Part shown: positions 1-9,589 of the stretch, piece by piece
How the letters are laid out: each line of letters begins with the position of its first letter
Position numbering within the stretch: the stretch's first letter is position 1
From: Phocaeicola plebeius
Lineage (GTDB): Bacteria; Bacteroidota; Bacteroidia; Bacteroidales; Bacteroidaceae
Assembly: GCF_003437535.1 (NCBI RefSeq)
Contig: NZ_QSQT01000017.1
Location: 19,145-83,144 of the forward strand
Reading direction: 5' to 3'
DNA: 64,000 nucleotides
Made by a program: the position numbers and the translations under genes
Notes under the pieces: generated by a model
Seen by the model: the letters and a program-made list of their open reading frames with translations, nothing else
Told to the model about the DNA's origin: nothing
The model's database searches: none

Positions 1-2
1 AA

Positions 3-212
3 TTAATATTCTCAACACATGAATCAAACTTACTGGATTTGGATTTGATTCGTGCTGACGAAGTATGGTTTGTGGAAAAAGGACATGAAGGAGCATCTCA
101 CCTCACTTCGCTTGCCGAATACAAGCCCAGAGAAGATATTCGTAAAGGTTATTTACAAGGCAGATATGGTGCAATACCTTTCTTTGCGCCTGTCAGCAGT
201 CTAAAATGGTAA
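3..212 (+). CDS. C-terminal end of an ABC/AAA-type ATPase, RloA-like (partial)
   Basis: An open frame enters from the left edge and stops six bases before the RloB start. The visible 69 residues begin LIFSTHESNLLD, where STHE is the H-loop (switch histidine) found after Walker B in ABC-type ATPases, followed by DEVWFVEK, also typical of the AAA_15/AAA_21 group that includes RloA. RloA and RloB are known as a gene pair, often beside or inside type I restriction loci, so the neighbour supports the call. The Walker A and B motifs lie outside the window, so the assignment rests on the H-loop and context. It could be another OLD-like or DUF-type ATPase of the same superfamily. Confidence 0.65.
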   Translation, partial: LIFSTHESNLLDLDLIRADEVWFVEKGHEGASHLTSLAEYKPREDIRKGYLQGRYGAIPFFAPVSSLKW

Positions 213-218
213 ACAACC

Positions 219-872
219 ATGAGAAAACGAAAAGATTTTAAAAGGCGTGAAGGCGTAAAGTCTGCAAGGTTAGTGGTTATTGCAGCCGAAGGCAGGAATA
301 CCGAGAACATTTACTTCGAGTCTATGAAGGTATCATTGTGTACCTCTGATGTTCATGTGGAAGTTCTGCATCGCGACTCCAACGAATCAAGTCCGGAGAA
401 TGTTTACGAACAGATTCGTAAATTTATGTCGGAGTACAACATTGAAGATGACGACCAGTTATGGATTGTGGTAGATAAGGATAAATGGAAAGACAAAATG
501 CTATCAGCTGTAGCACAATACTGTACTCAAAACGACAATTTACGTTTTTGTGTCAGCAACCCATGTTTTGAACTGTGGCTACTATTGCATATAGAGAATA
601 TTGCTACATATAATGAGGAAGAAATGGCAGCTCTAAAAATGAATAGAAAAGTCAACACCCAAAATACATGGCTAAAGAAACGACTGAAAGATTTGACCGG
701 ACATTATCGCGAATCAGATTATGATGCCATGGCTCTTTTGTCGCATGTTGATATAGCCATAGAAAGGGCTGAAAAATTAGATACAACCCCTACAGATAGG
801 TGGCCTCAAAGTGTTGGTACCAGGGTTTATTTATTAGCGAAAAGTATAATAGGTAGAAAAGACAATATATAA
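219..872 (+). CDS. rloB: RloB family protein
   Basis: The 217-residue product shows the RloB pattern: an early acidic TOPRIM-like strand (ARLVVIAAEGRNTE, residues 17-30), a central acidic strand (DDQLWIVVDKDK, about 78-89) and the hallmark CVSNPCFELWLLLH at about 111-124. RloB is the partner of the RloA ATPase in restriction-linked defence operons; a nuclease-like role is likely but biochemically poorly defined. It starts six bases after the upstream ATPase and ends four bases before hsdR, so all three are probably co-transcribed. Length is normal for the family and nothing looks broken. Confidence 0.85.
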   Translation: MRKRKDFKRREGVKSARLVVIAAEGRNTENIYFESMKVSLCTSDVHVEVLHRDSNESSPENVYEQIRKFMSEYNIEDDDQLWIVVDKDKWKDKMLSAVAQYCTQNDNLRFCVSNPCFELWLLLHIENIATYNEEEMAALKMNRKVNTQNTWLKKRLKDLTGHYRESDYDAMALLSHVDIAIERAEKLDTTPTDRWPQSVGTRVYLLAKSIIGRKDNI

Positions 873-876
873 AGCC

Positions 877-3800
877 ATGTCATTCACAGAAGACAATTAC
901 GAAAAAGCCGTGACAGCTCTCTTCGAACAGATGGGCTATACGCATCTTTATGGTCCTGACATAGAGCGTGATTACTATGTGCCGTTCTATGAAGAACAGC
1001 TTATGGAAAGCCTGAGCAATGTGAACAGAGGAAAGCCACAAACGGCAATAAATGAGGCTGTAGCCAAACTGAAGAGCATTGATACCGGAAGTCTGACACA
1101 GAAAAACGAGCTGTTTATGGACTATCTGCAACATGGCATAGAAGTTTCCTATTTTGACGGTAAAGAGCAACGGAATGACATTGTCTATCTGATAGACTTC
1201 GCACACACTGAGCGCAACGACTTCCAGGTGGTGAACCAATGGACTTTTGTGGAGTACTCCGAAAAGCGGGCAGACATCATCATCTTCATAAATGGACTTC
1301 CCCTTGTGGTTATGGAACTGAAGTCTCCTTCACGCGAAGAAACGGATGCATCGGAAGCCTATTTACAGCTACGCAATTACATGAAAGAAATTCCATCACT
1401 CTTCATCTATAATGTGTTCTGTGTAATGAGTGACATGGCATGCTCAAAGGCCGGAACGCTGACAAGCAAGGAAGACCGCTACATGGAGTGGAAGACCAAA
1501 GATGGTGATTATGAAAGCACGGACTTTGCCGATTATGATACTTTTTTCGAAGGCATCTTCCAGAAAGAGCACCTTTTAGATATTATCAAGAACTTTGTCT
1601 GCTTCTCGAAAGACGAAGCAGGAGCCGCAAAAATTCTTGCCGGGTATCATCAGTATTTTGCAGTAAAGAAAGCTATTGAGCGAACGAAAATCGCTGTACA
1701 GAATGACGGTAAGATTGGCGTGTTCTGGCATACGCAAGGTAGCGGAAAATCGCTTTCCATGGTGTTCTATGCTCACTTGTTGCAAAGTGAACTCTCCCAG
1801 CCTACCATCGTGGTAATTACAGACCGCAACGATTTGGACGCCCAGCTCTATACTCAGTTTGCCAAGTGTAAGGATTTCTTGCGCCAAGTGCCCGTACAGG
1901 CCAAAAGCCGCGAAGACCTGAAGGCTCTGCTGGCCGGGCGTGAAGCAAACGGAATTGTATTCACCACCATGCAGAAATTTGAAGAATCGGCCGAGCCTTT
2001 GTCGCTCAGGAAAAACATTGTGGTGATGACCGACGAAGCACACCGCGGACAATACGGATTTGAAGAGAAAATCCGCATGACCAAGAATGAGAAAGGAGAA
2101 GACATTGCCAAGCATGTCATAGGTACTGCAAGGATTATTCATGACTGCCTGCCGAATGCATCGTACATTGGTTTTACAGGTACGCCCATATCTACAAAAG
2201 ACAGGGATACGGTTGAGGTTTTCGGTAACTATATCGATGTGTACGACATGACTCAGGCGGTGGCTGATGGCGCCACTTGTCCGGTATACTATGAATCGCG
2301 CGTAATCAATCTGAACCTGGACGAAGCCACATTGAGAGCCATTGACTCGGAATATGATTTACTTGCCGAGGAAGGTGCTACGGATGAACAGATTGAGAAG
2401 AGCAAAAAGGAAATGTCGCACCTGGAAGAGATTTTGGGTGCTCCGGAAACAATCGATTCGCTGTGCAGGGACATTCTGAAGCATTACGAAGAAAACAGAC
2501 AATATGAGCTGACGGGCAAGGCTATGATTGTGGCCTATTCACGCCCTATCGCAATGAGTATTTACCACAAACTGCTTGAACTGCGTCCTAACTGGACGGA
2601 AAAGGTGAAGGTGGTAATGACCGGCAGCAACAAGGACCCTGAAGAGTGGCATGATATTATCGGTAACAAACAGTATAAGAAGGAACTCGCCAAGCGTTTC
2701 AAAGACAATGAGGACCCGATGAAGATTGCCATTGTAGTGGATATGTGGCTAACCGGTTTTGACGTACCATCATTGGCTACAATGTACGTGTACAAGCCCA
2801 TGAGCGGACATAACCTGATGCAGGCCATTGCCCGTGTAAACAGGGTGTTCAACGGGAAAGCGGGCGGACTGGTGGTAGACTACATCGGCATAGCTAAAGC
2901 TTTGAAAGAGGCTATGCACGATTATACCCGTCGAGACCGCAAGAACTTTGGAAATCCAGATATTAAGGAAACGGCCTTACTTAAATTCAGGGAAAAATTA
3001 GAGGTTTGCCGCGATTTATTCCACGGCTACGATTACAGCAATTTCCAAACAGCATCCGATCTGGAATGTGCTCAAATCATAAAAGGCGGGGTGAACTTCA
3101 TCATGTCGCCAGCCAAGCAGGAACAGCACCAGATGTTCCTGAAAGAAGCACTGCTTCTGCATAACTCTCTTACCCTGTGCCGAAGCTTGTTAGACGAATC
3201 ACAGCGATACGAAGCGGCATTCTTTGAAGCAGTCCGTACCCTACTCTCACGAATGACGGGAAAAGGGAAGGTATCCAAACGCGAAATTAATGCAAGAATT
3301 GGAGAGTTGCTCAAACATAGCATCAAGAGTGAAGGAGTGATTAATCTTTTCTCTGATGTAAAGGCTGAATTCTCTCTGTTTGATGCGGCATTTCTTGACG
3401 ATATATCCAAAATGAAGGAAAAGAACATAGCCGTTGAACTGCTGAAAAGGTTATTGGCAGAACGAGTGACCTTGTATCAGAAAACCAACATCGTGCAGGC
3501 TGAAAAGTTCTCTGACCTGCTGAATCGTTCCTTATCGAACTACCTGAAAGGACTGCTTACGAATGAAGAGGTAATACAAGAACTTTTGAAATTGGCAAAA
3601 GAAATTTCATCCTCCGAAGCTGCCGGAAATGACCTTGGGCTGACACGTGAAGAAAAGTCTTTCTACGATGCCTTGACCCAGCCTCAGGCCGTACATGATG
3701 TATATACCAATGAGGAACTGGTGGCCATGACCAAGGAACTGACGGAAATTCTCCGGAAGAACCGTACCATTGACTGGCAGAAAAAGGAATCAGCCCGTGC

Positions 3801-4005
3801 CGGCATGCGCAAAATGATCAAGCGTCTGCTGAAGAAGTATCATTACCCACCTGAAGAAGCAGCAAATGCGCTTGAGACCGTTATTCGCCAGTGTGAGCAA
3901 TGGACAGACAATGAAATGCCTGCAAATGAGCCGAAAGTATATCACTTTCATGAGAGTGATTATCCTATGGCTGCGGAAGAAAGGGTGGAATATAATAAAA
4001 AATAA
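877..4005 (+). CDS. hsdR: Type I restriction enzyme, R (HsdR) subunit
   Basis: This 1042-residue protein is the DNA-translocating, cleaving subunit of a type I restriction-modification complex; it would act with HsdM and HsdS, not visible here and presumably to the left. The N-terminal nuclease core has the PD-(D/E)xK arrangement with an acidic strand near residue 133 and ELK at 147-149. Walker A (GSGKS, about 288-292) and a DEAH box (386-389, DEAHRGQYG) mark the first RecA-like domain. GFTGTP and the ARVNRVF region (motif VI) give the rest of the superfamily 2 helicase core. The C-terminal third is the helical region that docks on the methylase. The gene appears full length and intact. It is the last gene of the RloAB-HsdR unit. 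Confidence 0.95.
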   Translation: MSFTEDNYEKAVTALFEQMGYTHLYGPDIERDYYVPFYEEQLMESLSNVNRGKPQTAINEAVAKLKSIDTGSLTQKNELFMDYLQHGIEVSYFDGKEQRNDIVYLIDFAHTERNDFQVVNQWTFVEYSEKRADIIIFINGLPLVVMELKSPSREETDASEAYLQLRNYMKEIPSLFIYNVFCVMSDMACSKAGTLTSKEDRYMEWKTKDGDYESTDFADYDTFFEGIFQKEHLLDIIKNFVCFSKDEAGAAKILAGYHQYFAVKKAIERTKIAVQNDGKIGVFWHTQGSGKSLSMVFYAHLLQSELSQPTIVVITDRNDLDAQLYTQFAKCKDFLRQVPVQAKSREDLKALLAGREANGIVFTTMQKFEESAEPLSLRKNIVVMTDEAHRGQYGFEEKIRMTKNEKGEDIAKHVIGTARIIHDCLPNASYIGFTGTPISTKDRDTVEVFGNYIDVYDMTQAVADGATCPVYYESRVINLNLDEATLRAIDSEYDLLAEEGATDEQIEKSKKEMSHLEEILGAPETIDSLCRDILKHYEENRQYELTGKAMIVAYSRPIAMSIYHKLLELRPNWTEKVKVVMTGSNKDPEEWHDIIGNKQYKKELAKRFKDNEDPMKIAIVVDMWLTGFDVPSLATMYVYKPMSGHNLMQAIARVNRVFNGKAGGLVVDYIGIAKALKEAMHDYTRRDRKNFGNPDIKETALLKFREKLEVCRDLFHGYDYSNFQTASDLECAQIIKGGVNFIMSPAKQEQHQMFLKEALLLHNSLTLCRSLLDESQRYEAAFFEAVRTLLSRMTGKGKVSKREINARIGELLKHSIKSEGVINLFSDVKAEFSLFDAAFLDDISKMKEKNIAVELLKRLLAERVTLYQKTNIVQAEKFSDLLNRSLSNYLKGLLTNEEVIQELLKLAKEISSSEAAGNDLGLTREEKSFYDALTQPQAVHDVYTNEELVAMTKELTEILRKNRTIDWQKKESARAGMRKMIKRLLKKYHYPPEEAANALETVIRQCEQWTDNEMPANEPKVYHFHESDYPMAAEERVEYNKK

Positions 4006-4038
4006 GATTTTACCAAACACAATAAAAGACGACTAAAT

Positions 4039-4458
4039 ATGAAATGGATTACATCTACAACTATCAAACAATGGGCAGATACAAGGTCTGCACAAGGATT
4101 GTTACCAGAATTAATATTACGATTGATAAGAGCAACCTTAACCAACACAAGTAATATTAGATTTTCCAATGGAGACGCAGTTCATTTAACAGGTTGGGAC
4201 GGCGTAGTAGAATCGGCTGATGCAATCTTTAATATTTCTCCCGGAATTTCACTTTGGGAATGTGGGGTTAACGCAAATCCCCTTCAAAAAGCGAATGAAG
4301 ATTATAATAAACGGACAAAGGATCCATTAAAATATGACAAAGCATCTGCCACATTTGTATTCGTAACACCACGAATATAGGATAAAGCTACTGAATGGGT
4401 ACAAGAAAAGAAGCAATCAAAAGAATGGAAAGATATAGTTCACATTTGCCCATTTTGA
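4039..4458 (+). pseudogene. Truncated N-terminal endonuclease-like domain of a large defence protein
   Basis: The 113-codon frame ends in TAG at 4378-4380, but reading past it stays open and homologous in character for another 25 codons (DKATEWVQEKKQSKEW...) to a TGA at 4456-4458. The sequence (IKQWADTRSAQGLLPELI, GWDGVVES, LWECG, KANEDYNKRTK, FVFVTPR) has the look of a PD-(D/E)xK-like N-terminal domain that normally begins proteins of about a thousand residues or more with NACHT/STAND or helical-repeat parts; this is recalled, not searched. Here only the first 140 codons remain, with a stop inside. It follows hsdR by 33 bases, so it looks like a decayed remnant in a defence island. I am sure of the truncation and less sure of the family. 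Confidence 0.6.
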
Positions 4459-4621
4459 ACGAGAATAACAGGCAAACAAAAAGACAAGAAATGAAACCGA
4501 CCACCGGATACGACTTTACCATATTCCGATGATCGGTGTTTTTTTTGATATAAAGTCTTCTGAGAACTGATGCCACAGCCTTGTCGTTTACCTGGGTTGC
4601 CGGTTCGGTAATTCTCATCAA

Positions 4622-6109
4622 TTACGTCTTATCGCATTTCAGCCATCGTCCACGTTTCAGACGTACAAGGAAGATAAATCCACGAAAACACAGTTCTACG
4701 CACATGGCAATCCATACGCCTTGCAGTCCCAGTGTCGGGGCGAGCCAGGCAGCCAGAGTCAGACGTACAGCCCAAATGCTGAATAAGTTCATCAGGCATG
4801 GAACCAGTGTATCGGCTGCTCCGACAAAGACACCGTATGCAACAATAGAGGCCGCAAACATCGGCTCAGCAAAAGCTTCGATGCGTAAAGCCATTACCCC
4901 CAGCTGACGGATTTCCTCCACAGGAGTCATCATCCCGATAATCTGAGGGGCGAACAGATACATAAGGATACCCATTACGCCCATGATGGCCATTCCCATC
5001 AGTACGGTAATATGGGCAAAGCTGCGGGCCAGCTTCTTCCGCCCGGCTCCGATGCTCTGGCCGACAAGAGTGGTGGCCGCATCCGCAATTCCGTAGCCGG
5101 GCATATAACAAAGACTTTCGGCCGTAATGGCAAAAGAATTGGCTGCAATGGCAAAGACTCCGAGTGGCGCTACAATGACTGTCGTCAGAATCTGTGCCCC
5201 GCAAATGACCACATGTTCTATTCCCATCGGGAAACCGATACGGAGTGCTTTCCTGAACGTGTCAGCTTTCAGTCGGAAATGGCTTTCCCGGATGTGGCAG
5301 CTCAGTTTCTCTGAGCGTGTCAGCAGATACCAGAGCAACACACTGGCGACGACGGTCTCTGCGGCAGCCGTACCCAGGGCAGCACCGCTCACACCAAGTC
5401 CGGCTCCCGGGATAGTGAATTGCATGCCTGCTATGCTACATCCGCGTGTCGGGAAAATCAGAAAAAAGTTGAATACCACATCCAGTACGCACATGATGAC
5501 GCCCAACAAACTGGGAATGCGCATATTTCCGCTACAACGCAGCATGCCGCCTGCCAGAAAAATCATTTGCAGGACAGGCAGGAAAATAGAAAATATGAAG
5601 AAATAAATGGAAGCATCCCGACGGATGGAAACATCGCCTCCCAGCCATGCCGGCAGTGAGGAGCTGATGCTCGCGCCCAATATGGCCAGCAGCAGACTGA
5701 AGACCAGTGTGCCGGCAAGTGACTGCAGCAGAATCATACGTGCTCCCTTCAGGTCGCCTGCTCCGACTTTGTGGGCCACCTGTACAGAGAATCCGGTAGC
5801 GGCAGCCGTACAGAGTCCCCAGAAAAGCCATGTAGTGGTCGATACCAGTCCGATGGAAGCAGATGCCTCTGCACCGATACGTCCCACCATGGCTGCATCG
5901 ATATACTGCATGATGATGGAAGACAGCTGTGCTATAATGGCCGGAACGCTGAGTTCTACGGTCAGGCGCAGCTGCTGTCGCAAGGTCATCGGACGGCCGT
6001 CACGGATAAGGTCAAGCAACACATCTGTTTTCTTTTTTGCAGCCGGATGCTCCTTGGATTGCTCCGGTAAGGCTCCATTTGTGTCCGTTTCAGGTAAGTT
6101 ACGTTTCAT
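4622..6109 (-). CDS. MATE family multidrug/Na+ antiporter-type efflux transporter
   Basis: The 495-residue integral membrane protein has the MATE signature near its start (SVPAIIAQLSSIIMQYIDAA, followed by MVGRIGAEA) and about twelve hydrophobic segments in two related halves (second half begins near GFPMGIEHVVICGAQIL). MATE proteins export small organic molecules in exchange for Na+ or H+. The start lies four bases after the PatB stop, so it is translated from the same minus-strand message as the PatB and DUF3737 genes. A hydrophilic N-terminal tail of about 40 residues precedes the first membrane segment, a little longer than usual. The substrate is unknown; the C-S lyase partner suggests a sulfur-containing or amino-acid-derived compound, which is inference. 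Confidence 0.93.
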   Translation of the reverse strand: MKRNLPETDTNGALPEQSKEHPAAKKKTDVLLDLIRDGRPMTLRQQLRLTVELSVPAIIAQLSSIIMQYIDAAMVGRIGAEASASIGLVSTTTWLFWGLCTAAATGFSVQVAHKVGAGDLKGARMILLQSLAGTLVFSLLLAILGASISSSLPAWLGGDVSIRRDASIYFFIFSIFLPVLQMIFLAGGMLRCSGNMRIPSLLGVIMCVLDVVFNFFLIFPTRGCSIAGMQFTIPGAGLGVSGAALGTAAAETVVASVLLWYLLTRSEKLSCHIRESHFRLKADTFRKALRIGFPMGIEHVVICGAQILTTVIVAPLGVFAIAANSFAITAESLCYMPGYGIADAATTLVGQSIGAGRKKLARSFAHITVLMGMAIMGVMGILMYLFAPQIIGMMTPVEEIRQLGVMALRIEAFAEPMFAASIVAYGVFVGAADTLVPCLMNLFSIWAVRLTLAAWLAPTLGLQGVWIAMCVELCFRGFIFLVRLKRGRWLKCDKT

Positions 6110-6113
6110 CGGG

Positions 6114-7292
6114 TCATTCTTCTGTTGTTAAGGCATCGACAAAGCCCTTGAAACGCGACAGGGCATCCTGTAATACCGAACGCGGACAGGCAATGTTCCA
6201 GCGCAGGAATCCTTCTCCTTCGGCTCCGTACATGGTACCGCTGTTGAGCCAGAGTCCGGTAGTTTCCAGCAGACGGGTCTGCAAGGTATCAGACGGCAAA
6301 TGCAGTGCCCTGCAGTCTGTCCACACCAGATAGGTTCCTTCCAGCTTTGTCACCGGTATTTCAGGCAGGTGGGTACGGAAGAATGCACACAGATAGTCAT
6401 AGTTGCCCTTCAGATAGTCCAACAACTCAAGAAGCCAGTCCTCACCTTCATTATAAGCGGCGATGGCAGCCTCAACCCCGAAAGGATTGACATCGCACAC
6501 CTCGTTAATGTTGATGGCACGGTCTATCCGCTGGCGCACGGTCTCATCGCGGGCTATAATGCTGGCTATCTGCAATCCTGCAATATTAAAGGATTTACTG
6601 GGTGATACGCAGGTCACGGAATTCCACAAATGCTCCTCACTGACAGATGCATACGGTATATAGGTATATCCGGAGAAAACAAGCTCACAATGTATCTCGT
6701 CCGATAGAACGGTCACATTATTCTGCAGACAAATCTCTCCTATCCGGCACAGTTCCTCACGGGTCCATACACGTCCTGCAGGATTATGCGGGTTGCACAA
6801 AAGCAGCAACTTTACGCCCGGTTCTTTCACTTTACGTTCCAGGTCGTCAAAGTTGATATGGTAGGTACCATCTTCGTATATCAGAGGATTGGTGACAACG
6901 CGGCACCCGTTGTTACGGATGGATGAAAAAAAGCAGTTGTACACAGGAGTCTGCACAACTACACCGTCTCCAGGTTGGGTCAAAGCCTTGATGACAGCAG
7001 ATACGGCCGGAACTACTCCGGAAGTGTATATCATCCACTCTTTACGGAAAGTCCAGTGATGGCGCCTTCCAAACCAGCGGGTTACTGCCGTATAGTATTC
7101 ATCGGGGACACGCACATACCCGAATATGCCGTGCGCTACACGTCTGGTTAGTGCTTCAGTAATTGCCGGCGCCGTACGGAAATCCATGTCGGCTACCCAA
7201 AGGGGAAGTATATCTTTATCCGCCGGCAGACTGTCCCACTTGTAGGAATTGGTTCCCCGGCGGGAAATAATTGTATCAAAGTCGTATTTCAT
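6114..7292 (-). CDS. patB: PatB/MalY family PLP-dependent C-S lyase (aminotransferase fold)
   Basis: A fold-type I PLP enzyme of 392 residues. It begins MKYDFDTIISRRGTNSYKWD, the normal start of the family, so I use the ATG at 7292 instead of the in-frame GTG three codons earlier. Visible landmarks are the substrate-loop strand PLWVADMDF, NPHNPAGR with the PLP-ring contacts, SDEIHCEL with the pyridine-nitrogen aspartate, and the Schiff-base lysine in SPSKSFN (about K233). PatB/MalY enzymes cleave cystathionine or other cysteine S-conjugates to thiol or homocysteine, pyruvate and ammonia. It sits between DUF3737 and MATE genes in a tight operon. Which C-S substrate it uses cannot be told. Confidence 0.9.
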   Translation of the reverse strand: MKYDFDTIISRRGTNSYKWDSLPADKDILPLWVADMDFRTAPAITEALTRRVAHGIFGYVRVPDEYYTAVTRWFGRRHHWTFRKEWMIYTSGVVPAVSAVIKALTQPGDGVVVQTPVYNCFFSSIRNNGCRVVTNPLIYEDGTYHINFDDLERKVKEPGVKLLLLCNPHNPAGRVWTREELCRIGEICLQNNVTVLSDEIHCELVFSGYTYIPYASVSEEHLWNSVTCVSPSKSFNIAGLQIASIIARDETVRQRIDRAININEVCDVNPFGVEAAIAAYNEGEDWLLELLDYLKGNYDYLCAFFRTHLPEIPVTKLEGTYLVWTDCRALHLPSDTLQTRLLETTGLWLNSGTMYGAEGEGFLRWNIACPRSVLQDALSRFKGFVDALTTEE

Positions 7293-7304
7293 GGTCCTCA
7301 CATT

Positions 7305-8171
7305 TTAGTCGGTAAAGCAGGTACGTTCATCTCTAAGCCGGATTTCGCAGTCGGCAGGAGCCTTGATGTTCTCGTCAATGGTTATGGAGCCGTACTCGTC
7401 GGCTACGATACGTCCCGATGTAGGATTCTTAATGTTGGTTATGGCACCACGGATATCGGCATTCAGCGTGCTGTACTCAAAGGCACGGTCGCAGTCTGGC
7501 CCAAACGTACAGTTTTCCAGTATAAGGTCGTGTGCATAGCAAAGCGGCTGCTCGCCCGTGATGTGGCAGTTCACCAGACGGAGGTTTCTGGAGTGCCAGC
7601 CAAGGTATTCGCCGTTAAGCTCTGAATCGTAGATAGTCACATTCTCCACTTCCCAGAAAGCATCCTTGGTGGTAATCTTGGCATTGTGAATCTCCACATT
7701 CTTCACATACTGGAAAACATACTTGCTGTCACTCTCCAGTCCGTCCACATAAATGTCATTGCTGAACATGAAGGGATAAGTTCCTCCATGCAACTTAAGG
7801 TTTTTAATACGGATACCGTTGCAACGCCAGAATACCTCATCAGCATCGTTCATCGTGACGTTTTCAATGTCAACCTCACTCATCTCGCGGAACATTTTGG
7901 GAGCGTCAATCACGGTATCCCTCATCTGCAGATGGTCGGAATACCATAACGCCGAGCGTCCTCCCACATCGAAATAGCAACGCTCAATCTTAAAACCGTG
8001 AACTTGCCAGAAAGGGTAATTCCCCTCAAAACGGCAATCTACTGCCTCAATGTTGCTGCACTCCTTGATGGCCGATTCTCCGGCACGGATTATTACGTTT
8101 TCCAAACGCAGATTATGCGACTCAAACAAAGGGCGTTCGCCCCCGAATTCTGAATTTCTGATAACTTCCAT
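7305..8171 (-). CDS. DUF3737 family right-handed beta-helix-like protein
   Basis: The product is built from short repeating strands with regular N, D and I positions (for example LRLENVIIRAGESAIKEC, IEAVDCRFEGNYPFW, MRDTVIDAPKMF, DIENVTMNDADE), as expected of a stacked beta-helix and typical of DUF3737. There is no signal peptide, so it is probably cytoplasmic. A good ribosome site, GGAGGAG, lies eight bases before the ATG at 8171, which decides the start over the ATG at 8192. It is the first gene of the minus-strand unit with patB (12-base gap) and the MATE exporter. The biochemical role of DUF3737 is unknown to me; the operon suggests a metabolic function linked to a small sulfur compound. 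Confidence 0.85.
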   Translation of the reverse strand: MEVIRNSEFGGERPLFESHNLRLENVIIRAGESAIKECSNIEAVDCRFEGNYPFWQVHGFKIERCYFDVGGRSALWYSDHLQMRDTVIDAPKMFREMSEVDIENVTMNDADEVFWRCNGIRIKNLKLHGGTYPFMFSNDIYVDGLESDSKYVFQYVKNVEIHNAKITTKDAFWEVENVTIYDSELNGEYLGWHSRNLRLVNCHITGEQPLCYAHDLILENCTFGPDCDRAFEYSTLNADIRGAITNIKNPTSGRIVADEYGSITIDENIKAPADCEIRLRDERTCFTD

Positions 8172-8251
8172 ATAATTTTCTCCTCCAATCATATCTGTTA
8201 CTTACCAATAATCATAAAGACATATATAAAATGAAAACAAGTTCCAAATAA

Positions 8252-8272
8252 ATATAGATAAATCATCTATAT
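8252..8272. repeat. Inverted repeat between DUF3737 and the integrase gene
   Basis: ATATAGAT and ATCTATAT flank AAATC, a perfect 8-5-8 inverted repeat in the 257-base AT-rich gap between the flanking operon and the integrase gene. It could be an operator for the minus-strand operon or part of the left attachment region of the ICE. The left junction must fall somewhere in 8172-8428 if the integrase is the first element gene; no core sequence can be named without the right end. Confidence 0.4.
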
Positions 8273-8368
8273 ATCAATAATTTATATACGAGTTTTTATT
8301 TTCAGTTGTTTTCTACGTTTTCTGTTGCTTTGCTTTTTTTAGGTGCATTTTTGTTTCTTGTTTGTTTC

Positions 8369-8396
8369 TTGATTTCGTTTTTTATTTGTACCTTTG
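8369..8396 (+). promoter_or_regulatory. Probable integrase promoter
   Basis: TACCTTTG at 8389-8396 fits the Bacteroidetes -7 consensus TAnnTTTG, with TTGA at 8369-8372 as a candidate -33 box (spacer 16, slightly short; the TTTG at 8361-8364 would give 24). Transcription would start about 25 bases before the integrase ATG. Confidence 0.45.
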
Positions 8397-8428
8397 TGAT
8401 AGGAAATAACGAATAAAAGGACACAAAT

Positions 8429-9559
8429 ATGCCAAGGACCAGAAAGCCAATAAAAGTAAAGGAGCCGATTCGTCTTCGGACGAAGGAGTTGGCCAATGGC
8501 AGCAAGAGTTTGTATCTGGATATATACCGAAATGGTAAGCGGACATACGAGTATCTGAAAATGTATCTTATTCCGGAAACGGATCGTAATGCCCGCCAAC
8601 AGAACGAAACGACAATGGCTGCCGCAAATGCAATCAAATCGAAGCGTATCATAGAGTTGACAAGTGGTGAAGCCGGTATCATGAATCACAAGGATAAGGT
8701 TTATCTGCTGGACTGGATGCAACTCTATAAAGAGGAACAGAAGAAACGTGGTAAGAAAAACATAGGCCAGATAAAATCTGTTACCGATATCTTGAAAGAG
8801 TATGCAGGAGAAAGATTCACATTAAATCAGATTGACCTCACTTTTTGCCACGGCTATATCGACTATATGCTGACAAACTACCGTCCCAAAGGAAAACCCA
8901 TCTCGGCTTCTACGCGTAATACCTATTACCAGATTTTCAACGGTGCGTTAAATGCCGCTGTCCGTGCGAAACGGATCTTAAAGAATCCATTCAACGAAAT
9001 GGAAAAATCGGAGAAGCCCAAGATGCCGGAAAGTGTGCGTTCGTATATGACTATTGAAGAAGTGAGATCATTAATCGCTACACCAATGCAGAACGAAGGG
9101 GTAAAAAGTGCCTACCTGTTCTCCTGCTTCTGTGGACTACGTATCAGTGACATTATCGGATTGCAATGGAAAGATGTGTTTATTGACAACGGCCAATACC
9201 GCTTGGCAGTAGCCATGCAGAAGACGAAAGAACCGATTTACCTTCCGCTCTCCAATGAAGCGTTGAAGTGGATGCCGGAACGTGGGGACAAGACAGCAGA
9301 CGACCATGTGTTCGATTTGCCTTCTGGTATCAACCAGCTTATCAAACCATGGGCCAAAGCCGCCGGAATTTCCAAGCGATTCACCTTTCATACCGCCCGC
9401 CACACGTTCGCCACAATGATGCTGACATTGGGGGCCGATTTGTACACTGTATCTAAATTACTCGGTCATACATCTGTAAAGATGACCCAAGTGTATGCCA
9501 AAATCGTCAATAAGAAAAAAGACGATGCAGTAAATCTGACCAACGGTTTATTCGATTGA
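8429..9559 (+). CDS. int: Tyrosine recombinase (ICE integrase)
   Basis: The 376-residue protein has an N-terminal arm-type DNA-binding segment (about 1-80), a SAM-like core-binding domain (about 90-190) and a catalytic domain. The catalytic set is visible: R238 in CGLRISD, H321-x-x-R324 in HTARHTF, H347 in LGHTSVKMTQVY and nucleophile Y356. It is the Bacteroidetes conjugative-element type of integrase and faces into the element, so the left attachment site should lie just upstream. No excisionase of the CTnDOT type stands next to it; the helix-turn-helix protein at 10643 is the nearest candidate. Confidence 0.93.
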   Translation: MPRTRKPIKVKEPIRLRTKELANGSKSLYLDIYRNGKRTYEYLKMYLIPETDRNARQQNETTMAAANAIKSKRIIELTSGEAGIMNHKDKVYLLDWMQLYKEEQKKRGKKNIGQIKSVTDILKEYAGERFTLNQIDLTFCHGYIDYMLTNYRPKGKPISASTRNTYYQIFNGALNAAVRAKRILKNPFNEMEKSEKPKMPESVRSYMTIEEVRSLIATPMQNEGVKSAYLFSCFCGLRISDIIGLQWKDVFIDNGQYRLAVAMQKTKEPIYLPLSNEALKWMPERGDKTADDHVFDLPSGINQLIKPWAKAAGISKRFTFHTARHTFATMMLTLGADLYTVSKLLGHTSVKMTQVYAKIVNKKKDDAVNLTNGLFD

Positions 9560-9589
9560 CAATGCAATGAACATCAGATATGTAATCAC

